Origin: JBPRGH01 sp051418055 | GTDB taxonomy: Bacteria > Bacteroidota > Bacteroidia > Cytophagales > Cyclobacteriaceae | NCBI GenBank assembly: GCA_051418055.1 | Contig: JBPRGH010000006.1 | Location: 73,105-137,104, forward strand | Length of the DNA stretch: 64,000 nt | Direction: 5' to 3' | Made by a program: the position numbers and the translations under genes | The notes under the pieces: model-generated | What the model was told of the DNA's origin: nothing | Seen by the model: only the letters and a program-made list of their open reading frames with translations | Database searches by the model: none | Shown: one piece after another, positions 1 through 9,020 of the stretch | Numbering within the stretch: position 1 is the first letter of the stretch | Layout of the letters: every line of letters starts with the position of its first letter

Positions 1-1538
1 CCCGATAGGGACAGGTCATTAAACCCTAACACATCAGAAGGGAAATTTCCGGCTTCAATAAACATATCCTGAAACTGGGTTTCCTGCCATGAATAACCGG
101 CTGTAAAATTCAGATCAATATCACCGAATGAATTAATATAGCTACCATATGCTTCAAACAGATCAAATCTATTTTCAGAAGAATATCTTCTGGCCAGGCC
201 GGTACGGTTTAAGCCCCTGAAAAATGAAGTACTAGGATAAAATTCCCCATTTAATGCAGTTTCATATTGCTGACCATAATTTGCTGTTAAAGTAATATGA
301 TCAGTGACATCGAAATCTATTTTCGCATTATAATTAAGATCCTTATTTGTTCCTACATTTTGATTTTGCTCAATAATAGCTACAGGATTAAAGTTATCAA
401 ACAAGATGGCCTGAAAAAATTCTCCGTTATCAAATCGCACTGGGGCTGTAGGGTTATATAAAACAGCATATCTTAAAGCTTCATTAAAAGAGAAGTTGCT
501 TTCTCTATTTGTGAGGGCCATGTTAAAAGCAACTCTTAATCTATCATCAATGGCACTGTGGTTTATACTCGCTCTTGCATTTACCTGCTCAAAGCCTGAT
601 TCTTTCAGAATACCATTTACATTTCTAAAATTTGTTGATAGCCGGAATACAGTGGTTTCTGTACCACCAGATACTGCAAGATTATGAACATTCGAAATTC
701 CAGTTCGTGTAACTTCGTCCTGCCAATCTGTTACAGCTCCTAAATCGTTACCTCCCGCAGCAATGTATTGAGAAGCTGACATATTGGGCTGGTTGTTATA
801 AACTGAAGCTGCAGAAGCATATCCATTATATGTAGCAGTCACTTTTCCTCTGGTTCCTGATTTTGTAGTTACCAAAATTACACCGCTGGAACCCCTGCTA
901 CCGTAAATCGCAGCTGCAGATCCATCTTTTAGCACGTTAACAGATTCAATATCATTTGGATCAACATTATCTAAAGAAGCTCCAATAACACCATCTATAA
1001 CCACTAATGGTTCTGTGTTTGCACCAACAGTGGATATACCTCTTAAACGTATAGTAGGATTACTATTAGGGTCACCTCCTTTATTATAAATACTCAATCC
1101 TGGAACTTTACCTTGTAAGAGTTGAGCAGGATTGTTTATATTACCACGGTTAAATTCTTCAGGATTTAACGTAGTAACCGCACTGGTTATCTCCTTTTTT
1201 TCCTGAGTACCGTATCCTACAACGACTACTTCCGAAAGCTGCGTAACATCAACAGACATTTGCATATCTATTGTAGATTGACCCTCCACTGGGACTTCCG
1301 CACCTTTAAATCCTACGTAAGAGAAAACGAGTGTGGCATCGTCACCGACTGTTAGTTTATAATTACCATCTATGTCTGTAATGGTACCGTTATTTGTGCC
1401 TTTTTCAATTACTGTAACACCAGGCATAGGAAGACCATCCTGATCAGTCACAGCACCCGACACTGTTCGTTCTTGAGCCCATGCTGATGTACAAATACAC
1501 AGCAGAAGCACCAAATTTAATGATAAAATTTTCTTCAT
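1..1538 (-). CDS. SusC-type TonB-dependent outer membrane transporter, partial (N-terminal part)
   Basis: Outer-membrane channel that would import oligosaccharides with a SusD partner, powered by TonB. The frame opens with ATG at 1538 and stays open to the window edge, giving about 512 residues of a protein that is usually near 1000. In order: a signal peptide ending in AWA before QERTVSG, a carboxypeptidase-regulatory-like beta-sandwich (residues about 23-100), a VVVVGYGTQ segment, and the plug domain with the family signature NVLKDGSAAAIYGSRG. The barrel strands follow and are cut off. The gene lies downstream of the main sus operon but has its own upstream gap with a LacI-type palindrome, so it is probably a second co-regulated transporter. 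Its SusD partner would lie left of the window. The substrate is inferred from context only. Confidence 0.93.
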   Translation of the reverse strand, partial: MKKILSLNLVLLLCICTSAWAQERTVSGAVTDQDGLPMPGVTVIEKGTNNGTITDIDGNYKLTVGDDATLVFSYVGFKGAEVPVEGQSTIDMQMSVDVTQLSEVVVVGYGTQEKKEITSAVTTLNPEEFNRGNINNPAQLLQGKVPGLSIYNKGGDPNSNPTIRLRGISTVGANTEPLVVIDGVIGASLDNVDPNDIESVNVLKDGSAAAIYGSRGSSGVILVTTKSGTRGKVTATYNGYASAASVYNNQPNMSASQYIAAGGNDLGAVTDWQDEVTRTGISNVHNLAVSGGTETTVFRLSTNFRNVNGILKESGFEQVNARASINHSAIDDRLRVAFNMALTNRESNFSFNEALRYAVLYNPTAPVRFDNGEFFQAILFDNFNPVAIIEQNQNVGTNKDLNYNAKIDFDVTDHITLTANYGQQYETALNGEFYPSTSFFRGLNRTGLARRYSSENRFDLFEAYGSYINSFGDIDLNFTAGYSWQETQFQDMFIEAGNFPSDVLGFNDLSLS

Positions 1539-1653
1539 AATATTGGGTTTTGGGTATGGTTTAAAAAATAAATTACAAAAAGCATTTTGAAAATGAAAGC
1601 TTCTTCTTCTATATTAGGCGACAAAAGTGGAGATTAAATAATGCAAACGTCTT

Positions 1654-1667
1654 CGCAATCGTTTGCG
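1654..1667. promoter_or_regulatory. Probable LacI-family operator upstream of the partial susC
   Basis: CGCAATCGTTTGCG is a 14-base near-perfect palindrome with a central CG, the usual shape of a LacI-family operator. It lies about 117 bases upstream of the susC start at 1538. The flanking sequence (AACGTCTTCGCAA, then CGTTTGC) is almost repeated at 12167-12185. The site is seen directly. Binding by the regulator at 12397 is inferred. Confidence 0.65.
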
Positions 1668-1809
1668 CGAAAAGATAAATATTTGAAATAAATTAAATAT
1701 TAGCTATTTTGTGATATAATGGATCGCATTATAGCTACTATAAAAAATTACATTTTGTTAATTATTGAATACACAAAAGGTAATTCTGAAACTTAAGTAT
1801 AAAACTTAA

Positions 1810-3414
1810 CTAATCTTTAGCTAAAATAACACTGGAGTAAGGAGGAAGATGAATTGTATTCCCTGTTAAACTTGCACTTCCATTAAAGGAATTATGAAGC
1901 GTATAGGAAGAAAGCAGTGTCAATGAATTCTTATCATCCTTTAAGTTATGGATGATCAAAACTTCTGTCCCTTCATAAGTTCTTTTAAAGGTCAATAAAG
2001 ATGGGTCATCTGTTTTAAATGGAATAAGCTCCCCCACTAACAAGGCCGGGATTGATTTACGTGTATCAATTAAATCTTTATAATGATCAAAAAGCGATGT
2101 AGAATCCTTCCTTTGCTCAGATAAGCTTTCAATTGTGGCAGGAGTATTATATTCTGGCTCAATCCATTTAGGCCGATTAGGATCATTACCCTCTTCCCAT
2201 AAAAATGGTTCACGAATTCGTGGGTCAGGCTTTTTACCACGCATGCCTATTTCTTCACCATAATAGATATATGGTGTTCCCGGAAGTGTTAATAGTATAG
2301 ATGCTGCAACTTTAGCTTTACCTTCATCATTATTTAAAACGGACATAACCCGGTTTTGATCGTGATTGCTTAGGAAAATAGCATCGTGATAACCAGTGTT
2401 TATCGAATTATAAATAGCCCTATTAGCTATTAAACTTGTAATAAAGGAGGAGTCTTCATTAACCTGCCAGCCATGTCCTGAAATGGAAGCATCTACAACG
2501 CCACCTCTGTTTACTGATTCTAAAATACTGAAAGCCAAATCAAAGTTAAAAAAGGAGGTAAAGCCGGCAGCATATGGCGCTGTTGTTTCCGCATTCGCCC
2601 AAATTTCGCCAACCAGATAAACATCTGGGTCTACTTTCTCCATTTCAGCTTTAAATTCTTTCCAGAATTCATGATTATCATCAGCACGATCATCAGGAAA
2701 AATATGTTTGGCTGCATCAAGCCTAAATCCGTCGACACCTACATCCTCAAGCCAGAACCGCCCGATATCATAGATCTCTTTTTTTACTTCCGGATTATCA
2801 AAATTAAGGTCAGGCATACCACCCCAGAAAAAGCCGTAATAATGCTCTTCCTTCTCATTGCCATTCACCGGATGCCACTGCCGGATATTATCTGAATCGA
2901 AAGAGATCTCTTTCTTTGCCAGCTGCTCAGCGATTGAATCCTTATCTGCCCAAACATAGTAATCCCTGTATTTGCTGTCCTTATCTGAAGAAGCCGCTAT
3001 AAACCAGGGGTGTTGATTGGAGGTGTGGTTTACAACAAAATCAATTATCACTTTAATATCTCTTTCATGTGCTTCAGCAAGAAAGGATTTAAATTCTTCC
3101 ATTGTACCATAATCCGGATGTATAGCACGATAATCTGTTACATCATATTTATGATAGGATGGAGAAGGCATAATGGGCATAAGCCAAACAGCATCAATAT
3201 TAAGCTCCTCAAGATAATCCATCTTTTGTATCATCCCATTGATATCGCCAATACTGTCATTATTGGTGTCGTAGAATGACTGGACAAAGATCTCATAGGC
3301 TACACCATTTGGCCATGCTGTATTGATTTCATCAACCTTTGCTGTCTCTGTTGCCTTTGGCGTACAGGATAAAGTCAGTAATAATATTCCTGATAGCTTT
3401 AAAATATTATACAT
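1810..3414 (-). CDS. GH13 alpha-amylase family lipoprotein
   Basis: Secreted glycoside hydrolase of family GH13, expected to cleave alpha-1,4-glucans or maltodextrins at the cell envelope. The N-terminus has a lipoprotein signal with lipobox LTLSC (Cys17). The catalytic barrel follows, with YEIFVQSF, the nucleophile region VDGFRLDAAKH (Asp233), the acid/base GEIW (Glu270) and the third carboxylate SNHDQN (Asp352), so the active site is complete. The 534-residue length fits a single-barrel GH13 with a short C-terminal beta domain. It is the last gene of the leftward susCDE-GH13-GH13 operon and begins 6 bases after the larger amylase. Whether it is an amylase, neopullulanase or cyclomaltodextrinase cannot be told by eye. 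Confidence 0.92.
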   Translation of the reverse strand: MYNILKLSGILLLTLSCTPKATETAKVDEINTAWPNGVAYEIFVQSFYDTNNDSIGDINGMIQKMDYLEELNIDAVWLMPIMPSPSYHKYDVTDYRAIHPDYGTMEEFKSFLAEAHERDIKVIIDFVVNHTSNQHPWFIAASSDKDSKYRDYYVWADKDSIAEQLAKKEISFDSDNIRQWHPVNGNEKEEHYYGFFWGGMPDLNFDNPEVKKEIYDIGRFWLEDVGVDGFRLDAAKHIFPDDRADDNHEFWKEFKAEMEKVDPDVYLVGEIWANAETTAPYAAGFTSFFNFDLAFSILESVNRGGVVDASISGHGWQVNEDSSFITSLIANRAIYNSINTGYHDAIFLSNHDQNRVMSVLNNDEGKAKVAASILLTLPGTPYIYYGEEIGMRGKKPDPRIREPFLWEEGNDPNRPKWIEPEYNTPATIESLSEQRKDSTSLFDHYKDLIDTRKSIPALLVGELIPFKTDDPSLLTFKRTYEGTEVLIIHNLKDDKNSLTLLSSYTLHNSFNGSASLTGNTIHLPPYSSVILAKD

Positions 3415-3420
3415 TCTATC

Positions 3421-6210
3421 TTATTTCTTAATGATTTTAAAAGATTCTTTTCCTGACCTGTTTTGTACTTCAACCAGATAAACACCTTTTGGAACTGATG
3501 ATAAAGAAATATGTGTATTATTAGCATCAATTGATGAGCTCATAATCTCAAGTCCTTTTAAATCGAAAACAGTAACAACTGAAGGTTCAGTAACTAAGAT
3601 ACTGAGTTTATCTTCAACAGGATTTGGATAAAAGTGTAAGGACTCAAGTGCCTGTGGATCCGTAACTTCAGTAATAAGATCAGCAGGTTTTTCAAGACGT
3701 ACATCAGTATATAACCTAAACTCCCCGGGCTGCAAAGTAATTGAAATCGGATTATTTACATTCAGGTCTCCAAAGGTTGTAAAATAGCTATACCAATTAC
3801 CCAGGTGAGGAAATGAAATATTTACCTGCTTGGGTACCACATCAAAATTCCCGACAATAACAACATTCATTTCATCCACTGTAGAAGGGTTGTTGTTATA
3901 TGGATCATTTCTAATAGTGATCTGCTTCAGAAGCGGGTTATTTCCTAAATTGGCAAAAGTTGGAGCACCAAAATTGAATACTTTTTCTTTCCTCAGATTT
4001 AAAAGTGCCTGATAAAAATTAAATATATCAATCCTTTCTTCTTCATTTAAATAACCCAGTGCTACCGGTGTTGGCTTAATACCTAACCTTCCATCAAATT
4101 CAATACTTACATCATATCCCCATTCTCCCCATTGCCACATCATTTTAGGCCCGGGTATTGTATATAGAAATAAGGCCGCTCCTTTTAATCTTTCAATTCT
4201 TTCGGGCAATGGACGGGTGGAATAATCAGCTGTACGATTACCAAATTCCTTTACACGGTAACCAACTCTTTCCTCATCATGGCTTTCCATGTAGGTAACC
4301 AGGTGCGGATTTTCCCAACCCCTATTCTCATAATAGCCCCAGGCCAGATCAGTATCCTCCGGATAACCCATTGCTACCTGTGAATAGCTATGGTTCATAT
4401 GTCCCCACAATAGGAATCCAAGGCTCGACAGCTCTTTTTCTTCGGTATTACTACCAAAATGCTCAAGGATGAGAATGGCGTCTTCATCATAAATCCTGAT
4501 CTCATCACGCATTCTTTTTAATAAAGCTATCCGGGTAGCATCATATGATGACCATAGTCCGACATCTTCCCCACTTTCTTTTTGGGTAAAACCTTTACTC
4601 AGATCATAGCGAAAACCATCTACTTTATACTCGTTCAACCAGTAATGATTGACAGTATCCAGATATTGCTGTGTATATGGGCTTTCATGGTCCATATCAA
4701 AAAAGACATTAAAAGGATGTTTGGCATCAACATTGAACCATGGATTTTCAAGAAGTGGTTTAAAATTCTGAAAATCAAAATACATCATTAAAAAGCTGTT
4801 CGGAATATCCTGATGATTTAGTGTAATATCAAGAATAACGGCAATATCCAAACCATGTGCAGCATCAATTAATGCTTTCAGGTTTTCCTTCGGACCATAA
4901 TATTTATCAGGGGCAAACATAAATGTTGGATTATATCCCCAGCTTATGTTACCATTAAACTCCATAACAGGCATTAATTGAATGGCATTTATCCCAAGGT
5001 TTTTGAAATAACTCAAGGTATCCTGAAGGTCTGCATATGTCCTGTTTCCGTCCTCAAAAAAATCACGGATAAGCAGCTCATAAATGATCAGCGAATCCTC
5101 AGCAAATGTAACAGGTTCATTTTGCCATTGGTATGGTGTCTGACCAGTTTCCAGGACACTTACTCGGTTGAAAAACCATGTACCATGTAAAGCTCCTGCC
5201 GGATAATCCTGTAAACCGGGATAATGTGATTCAGGGATATAATGATCATCCGGATCAAGTATTTTGTCAGCATATGGATCTGCAATATAAACTGATCCAT
5301 CAACCAGATATTGAAAGCCATATTCCACACCAGGTTCAAGTCCCGTTATTTCCAACCAGAAATGCTCCCCATCCTGTTTCATCTGGTATTCGGGGGCAGC
5401 TTCCCAATTATTGAAATCACCCACTACATATACAAATGATTTATTTGGAGCCCAAAGATCCAGGATAACTCTGGTGGGATCATTATTAAAATAATTAATC
5501 CCTGCAATTACTCCTGTAGGCCTGGGTTCTACTACTGATGGGGTATAAACAATAAATGTGGTGGAATCTTCAGCGATTTCAGTTCCATTATCAGCAGTAA
5601 CTTTTATTTTATATTCACCTTCAGCTCCTGCAGTATGATCATGAGAAATAGAGGAAACTGAAGTTTCTGAAGCAATAACATTTTCATTTATATAAATAGT
5701 CATTGTAGCTATTTCGGATGCGGTCGCAGAAATAGTTAATACTTCCCCGGTTGTTAAAAATAAAGGCTGCTCTTTAGGAGCAGTGATTTTTACATCAAGC
5801 CCACCTTCTGAAATATCTATGAAGAAATCCTGTGTCTGTCCATTACTCCAGTCCTGGCCTTTAAGTAAAAACCCAATACTTTTTATCTGGTCAGCAGTTT
5901 TATTAAAAAAAACAGTTGGAGTAAATGTAATTGTATAAATATTCGGATCTGTTGCCGAACGTGTCATTAATGCGTCGCTTTGTGCATCTGTAGCCGGGTT
6001 TACATTTGTTGCGGCATCACAGTTGGAAGCACAACCTTCCGCTATCCAGCTCCATATCCATATAGGGTCAGTATAACCTTCCAGAGCTGTGCCGGAAACA
6101 TCAACAGTTATAGTTAAAGGCTGATCGGCTTTTGGGAAAGCAGGATCTACTGTCACCTGGGCCAATGAAGATATGCTTAATAGACAGAGCAATAAGATAA
6201 AGAAACGCAT
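3421..6210 (-). CDS. Large secreted GH13 amylase/pullulanase-like enzyme with type IX sorting domain
   Basis: Extracellular alpha-glucan hydrolase. The ATG at 6210 (MRFFILLL) is preferred over an in-frame TTG six bases upstream because the signal peptide starts there. Domain order: signal peptide, one or two N-terminal beta-sandwich modules (residues about 20-220), a CBM48/E-set-like module containing VYVVGDFNNW (about 255-330), then the GH13 barrel with nucleophile Asp536 (VDGFRYDLSK), Glu583 (LILEHFG) and Asp645 (ESHDEE). The last 75 or so residues, with YPNPVEDKL and the ending GKESFKIIKK, are a type A type IX secretion sorting domain. That predicts export through the outer membrane and surface anchoring or release. 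A terminator-like hairpin precedes the gene within the operon. Confidence 0.92.
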   Translation of the reverse strand: MRFFILLLCLLSISSLAQVTVDPAFPKADQPLTITVDVSGTALEGYTDPIWIWSWIAEGCASNCDAATNVNPATDAQSDALMTRSATDPNIYTITFTPTVFFNKTADQIKSIGFLLKGQDWSNGQTQDFFIDISEGGLDVKITAPKEQPLFLTTGEVLTISATASEIATMTIYINENVIASETSVSSISHDHTAGAEGEYKIKVTADNGTEIAEDSTTFIVYTPSVVEPRPTGVIAGINYFNNDPTRVILDLWAPNKSFVYVVGDFNNWEAAPEYQMKQDGEHFWLEITGLEPGVEYGFQYLVDGSVYIADPYADKILDPDDHYIPESHYPGLQDYPAGALHGTWFFNRVSVLETGQTPYQWQNEPVTFAEDSLIIYELLIRDFFEDGNRTYADLQDTLSYFKNLGINAIQLMPVMEFNGNISWGYNPTFMFAPDKYYGPKENLKALIDAAHGLDIAVILDITLNHQDIPNSFLMMYFDFQNFKPLLENPWFNVDAKHPFNVFFDMDHESPYTQQYLDTVNHYWLNEYKVDGFRYDLSKGFTQKESGEDVGLWSSYDATRIALLKRMRDEIRIYDEDAILILEHFGSNTEEKELSSLGFLLWGHMNHSYSQVAMGYPEDTDLAWGYYENRGWENPHLVTYMESHDEERVGYRVKEFGNRTADYSTRPLPERIERLKGAALFLYTIPGPKMMWQWGEWGYDVSIEFDGRLGIKPTPVALGYLNEEERIDIFNFYQALLNLRKEKVFNFGAPTFANLGNNPLLKQITIRNDPYNNNPSTVDEMNVVIVGNFDVVPKQVNISFPHLGNWYSYFTTFGDLNVNNPISITLQPGEFRLYTDVRLEKPADLITEVTDPQALESLHFYPNPVEDKLSILVTEPSVVTVFDLKGLEIMSSSIDANNTHISLSSVPKGVYLVEVQNRSGKESFKIIKK

Positions 6211-6221
6211 AAGCAAATATT

Positions 6222-6251
6222 TAAAAAAAGGGGTGAAAATCTTTCACCCCC
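6222..6251 (-). terminator. Terminator-like hairpin between susE and the GH13 genes
   Basis: Read leftward, the sequence forms a stem of GGGGTGAAA against TTTCACCCC with a short loop, followed by seven T residues. This is the form of an intrinsic terminator, yet it sits inside the operon about 12 bases before the amylase start. Partial termination would make the binding genes more abundant than the enzymes. The structure is seen; its effect is inferred. Confidence 0.7.
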
Positions 6252-6273
6252 TTTAACAATTAAAAAAATAAAA

Positions 6274-7398
6274 TTATTCTACAAGTAGAAAAATATACCT
6301 GCCAGTTATATCATTGAACCATATATCATAGGTACCTGCCTCAACAGGAATATTAGGTCCATTTTGAGTCGCCTCTCCGCTAATTGGAGTACCAGCTCCC
6401 CAGTTTACGTCCCAGGCATCCTCTGCTCTAAATTTCATTTCACCGCCCCCAAGAGCAGCTCCATTTATATACCAAATATGTGGATTAAAAGTAGATTGAG
6501 TCATATCTGTATCAGCATCCCAGCCACCTGGAGTAGCATCTCCAATAATTCCAATAGTAGAATATGTCGGATCTCCGGAAGCATCATACGGTTCTACAGT
6601 AAATGTCATGGCATCAGTATCAACAGTTAAGGAGTAATAACCTTCTGTCTCAATTACAAATGCCCCCGGATCCGAACCGGTTCCATCATTTACTGCGAGT
6701 GTTGTGCCATCGTTAGTACCCCACTGCGGTTGCCACTGACCTCTTACTTCCACAAGTTTGAATTCACCGGCAGCAAATTTTCCTGTAAAATAATACAGAT
6801 CAGGATTAGACGGATCCCGGAATAACGGAGTATTATTATTATTTGGGTCCCATCCCGCAGCAGTTGCATTACCTACGAAAAATAAGTTTCTTAATGGAGG
6901 CTCTTCACCACCAACTTCTACCCATCTAACCTGAATAGGTTGAATAGCTGAAAATTTTTCAATAGTATTAGCTCCTCCGGTACCTGTAAAAGCACGTAAC
7001 CTGAAATATAACTCCCCGGTACTATTATCAGGAGTAGCAGGGTCACCATCTAACCCTGCCTCTGTGGCAAGATCCAACAGCTGATCTACTGATACAGCTA
7101 AATGATTTTCTGAAGTTGATCCTAATAATTGAGATGTTCCAAATGTTGGGTCAGTTGATCCGTAAAGTTCATAAGTGATATTTACCGGTGCACCGAAATC
7201 AACCGGTTCCCAAATAAAACGTTCTGCTATATTCGATGCTGTTGGTTCAGAGATCACATATTCTGATAAAAAAGAATTTGTAAACTCAAGATCTTCAGCA
7301 GGTTCTTCTGCAACAAAATCGAGTGCGACATCATCTTCACAGGCACTAAAGCCAAGAAGAAGAAAAAATGACAAAAGTATTAATGATATATTTTTCAT
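6274..7398 (-). CDS. susE: SusE/SusF-like starch-binding outer membrane lipoprotein
   Basis: Surface lipoprotein that would hold alpha-glucan next to the SusC/SusD porin. It has a lipoprotein signal ending in GFSAC, then a SusE-type N-terminal beta-sandwich (residues about 25-165, with FIWEPVDFGAPVNITYELYG). Two similar C-terminal modules follow, beginning LFFVGNATAAGWD (about 178) and IGIIGDATPGGWD (about 282). This repeat is typical of the starch-binding modules of SusE and SusF, with conserved aromatic residues for sugar stacking. The 374-residue length fits SusE. It sits directly after susD with a 20-base gap. The symbol is given by analogy with the Bacteroides sus operon. Confidence 0.88.
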   Translation of the reverse strand: MKNISLILLSFFLLLGFSACEDDVALDFVAEEPAEDLEFTNSFLSEYVISEPTASNIAERFIWEPVDFGAPVNITYELYGSTDPTFGTSQLLGSTSENHLAVSVDQLLDLATEAGLDGDPATPDNSTGELYFRLRAFTGTGGANTIEKFSAIQPIQVRWVEVGGEEPPLRNLFFVGNATAAGWDPNNNNTPLFRDPSNPDLYYFTGKFAAGEFKLVEVRGQWQPQWGTNDGTTLAVNDGTGSDPGAFVIETEGYYSLTVDTDAMTFTVEPYDASGDPTYSTIGIIGDATPGGWDADTDMTQSTFNPHIWYINGAALGGGEMKFRAEDAWDVNWGAGTPISGEATQNGPNIPVEAGTYDIWFNDITGRYIFLLVE

Positions 7399-7418
7399 TG
7401 TTTTTATTTGTTTAAATG

Positions 7419-9008
7419 TTAATATCCTGGATTTTGATTAAGGTTAGGGTTTGCTGAAAGGCTTATTTCCGGTACCGGATATAAACTTCGGAAACTTCCA
7501 ATAGGAATTCCATTTGGAGCATTTCCTTTCCAATCCCATAAATAGGCAGCACCGGTAAATAAGTTAAATCGGATTAGATCCTGCCTTCTGTGCGCCTCCC
7601 AATAAAGTTCGACCAAACGCTCATCAATAATAAGTTCCAGAGTAAGGTCACTTACTGTTACTAAATCAGGGTTATCAGCTCTTATTCTTAGCTGATTGAT
7701 ATAACCTGCAGCAGTGGTTGCATCACCTCCGCCACCTCTTATATAAGCTTCGGCATACATCAAATAAGCATCTGCAAGCCTGAACATCGGAAAATCAGTA
7801 TCTGCCAAATCGAGGCTGGAACCGCGAACTCCCGTTGAAGTTAAATTAGAAAATTTACCGACTATATATCCTGTTTCCCTCTCACCAATGCTTGAAATAT
7901 CGATGGTCCGGTCTTCTGTTATCAATGTATTTCTATCATCATTGGTATAAGCATCCTGAAGGAATGTTTCAGAAAATTCCTCAGTCACTCTTAGGGCACC
8001 GCCCCAGCCACCGGCATTTACACCAAAAGCAGCGCCATTAGCTTCCTGTGAACCAATTTGCCCGTTGATTATAACAGTTGTTGGTCCGTAATTCTGTGTA
8101 GTAATACCATCTGAAACAATAGGGAAAATAATTTCTCTCCTTGCCTCACCTTGATCGTTATCAGCCATAAAAACTTCAAGATAATTTGATGCTAACTGAT
8201 AATTACTGTTGATAATATTCTCAGTATAGGTTATCACTTTATCATAGTGGTTTTCATTTATGTAAACCTCAGCATTAAGATAAATTTTGGCCAGCAACAT
8301 CCATGCAGCTGCTTTATCGGCACGTGCATATTCGTTTTGCAGCGGTTCCGCCATTTCTGGAAGAATTTCCAAAAGTTCAGATTCAATGAAATCGAATAAC
8401 TCAGGTCTTGTATACTGTGGTGCCCTGAAAGCTCCTACAGGATCATTTTCCGTAACAAAAGGAGCACGACCAAAAAGGTCCATCATATGATAATATGAAA
8501 GGGCCCTTAAAAATCTTGCTTCCGCACGGAACATTGCTATTTCATCACGAAGGTCAGCACTAACACCACGACGATCAAGGTTAGCCTCTGATGTCTGTCT
8601 CAGGTACTCATTGGCAAAAGCAACAGAAGTCATAACCCTACCAAACATTCCTCTAAGGATCACATTTTCTGCTGACCATGTAACCCGGTTTAACTCTCTT
8701 AATCCCGGATCATTTTCCCAGGTCCAGATTGCCTCATCAGTAGGTAATTCCTGAAGGTTCCATAATCCCCGGCCATACTGGCTGGTACCCGCATCCAATC
8801 CATCAATATTGGAAGAACCGGGACCATCTGTTCCGGTCAATGCCAAATTAGCATACACAGCAGCTAGTCCTTGCCTGTAAGCTTCAGGTTCACTATAAAA
8901 TTCATCGACCAGCGAAACCAGGGGATCGCCCGGCTCAACATCAAGATCACCTGTACACCCAATAAAAATCAGTGAGAAACAGGTAAAGTATATTAATTTA
9001 AGGTTCAT
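7419..9008 (-). CDS. susD: SusD/RagB-type nutrient-binding outer membrane lipoprotein
   Basis: Lid protein that captures oligosaccharide and closes over its SusC partner. It has a lipoprotein signal (IFIGC, Cys18) and a length of 529 residues, normal for SusD. Family features include the N-terminal helical TPR-like core (YRQGLAAVYANLALTG, FRAEARFLRALSYYHMMDLFG) and the C-terminal segment LIDERLVELYWEAHRRQDLIRF found in nearly all SusD proteins. It lies 12 bases downstream of susC, as expected for co-translation of the pair. Substrate specificity for alpha-glucan is inferred from the flanking GH13 and SusE genes. Confidence 0.95.
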   Translation of the reverse strand: MNLKLIYFTCFSLIFIGCTGDLDVEPGDPLVSLVDEFYSEPEAYRQGLAAVYANLALTGTDGPGSSNIDGLDAGTSQYGRGLWNLQELPTDEAIWTWENDPGLRELNRVTWSAENVILRGMFGRVMTSVAFANEYLRQTSEANLDRRGVSADLRDEIAMFRAEARFLRALSYYHMMDLFGRAPFVTENDPVGAFRAPQYTRPELFDFIESELLEILPEMAEPLQNEYARADKAAAWMLLAKIYLNAEVYINENHYDKVITYTENIINSNYQLASNYLEVFMADNDQGEARREIIFPIVSDGITTQNYGPTTVIINGQIGSQEANGAAFGVNAGGWGGALRVTEEFSETFLQDAYTNDDRNTLITEDRTIDISSIGERETGYIVGKFSNLTSTGVRGSSLDLADTDFPMFRLADAYLMYAEAYIRGGGGDATTAAGYINQLRIRADNPDLVTVSDLTLELIIDERLVELYWEAHRRQDLIRFNLFTGAAYLWDWKGNAPNGIPIGSFRSLYPVPEISLSANPNLNQNPGY

Positions 9009-9020
9009 ATCTATTATTGT

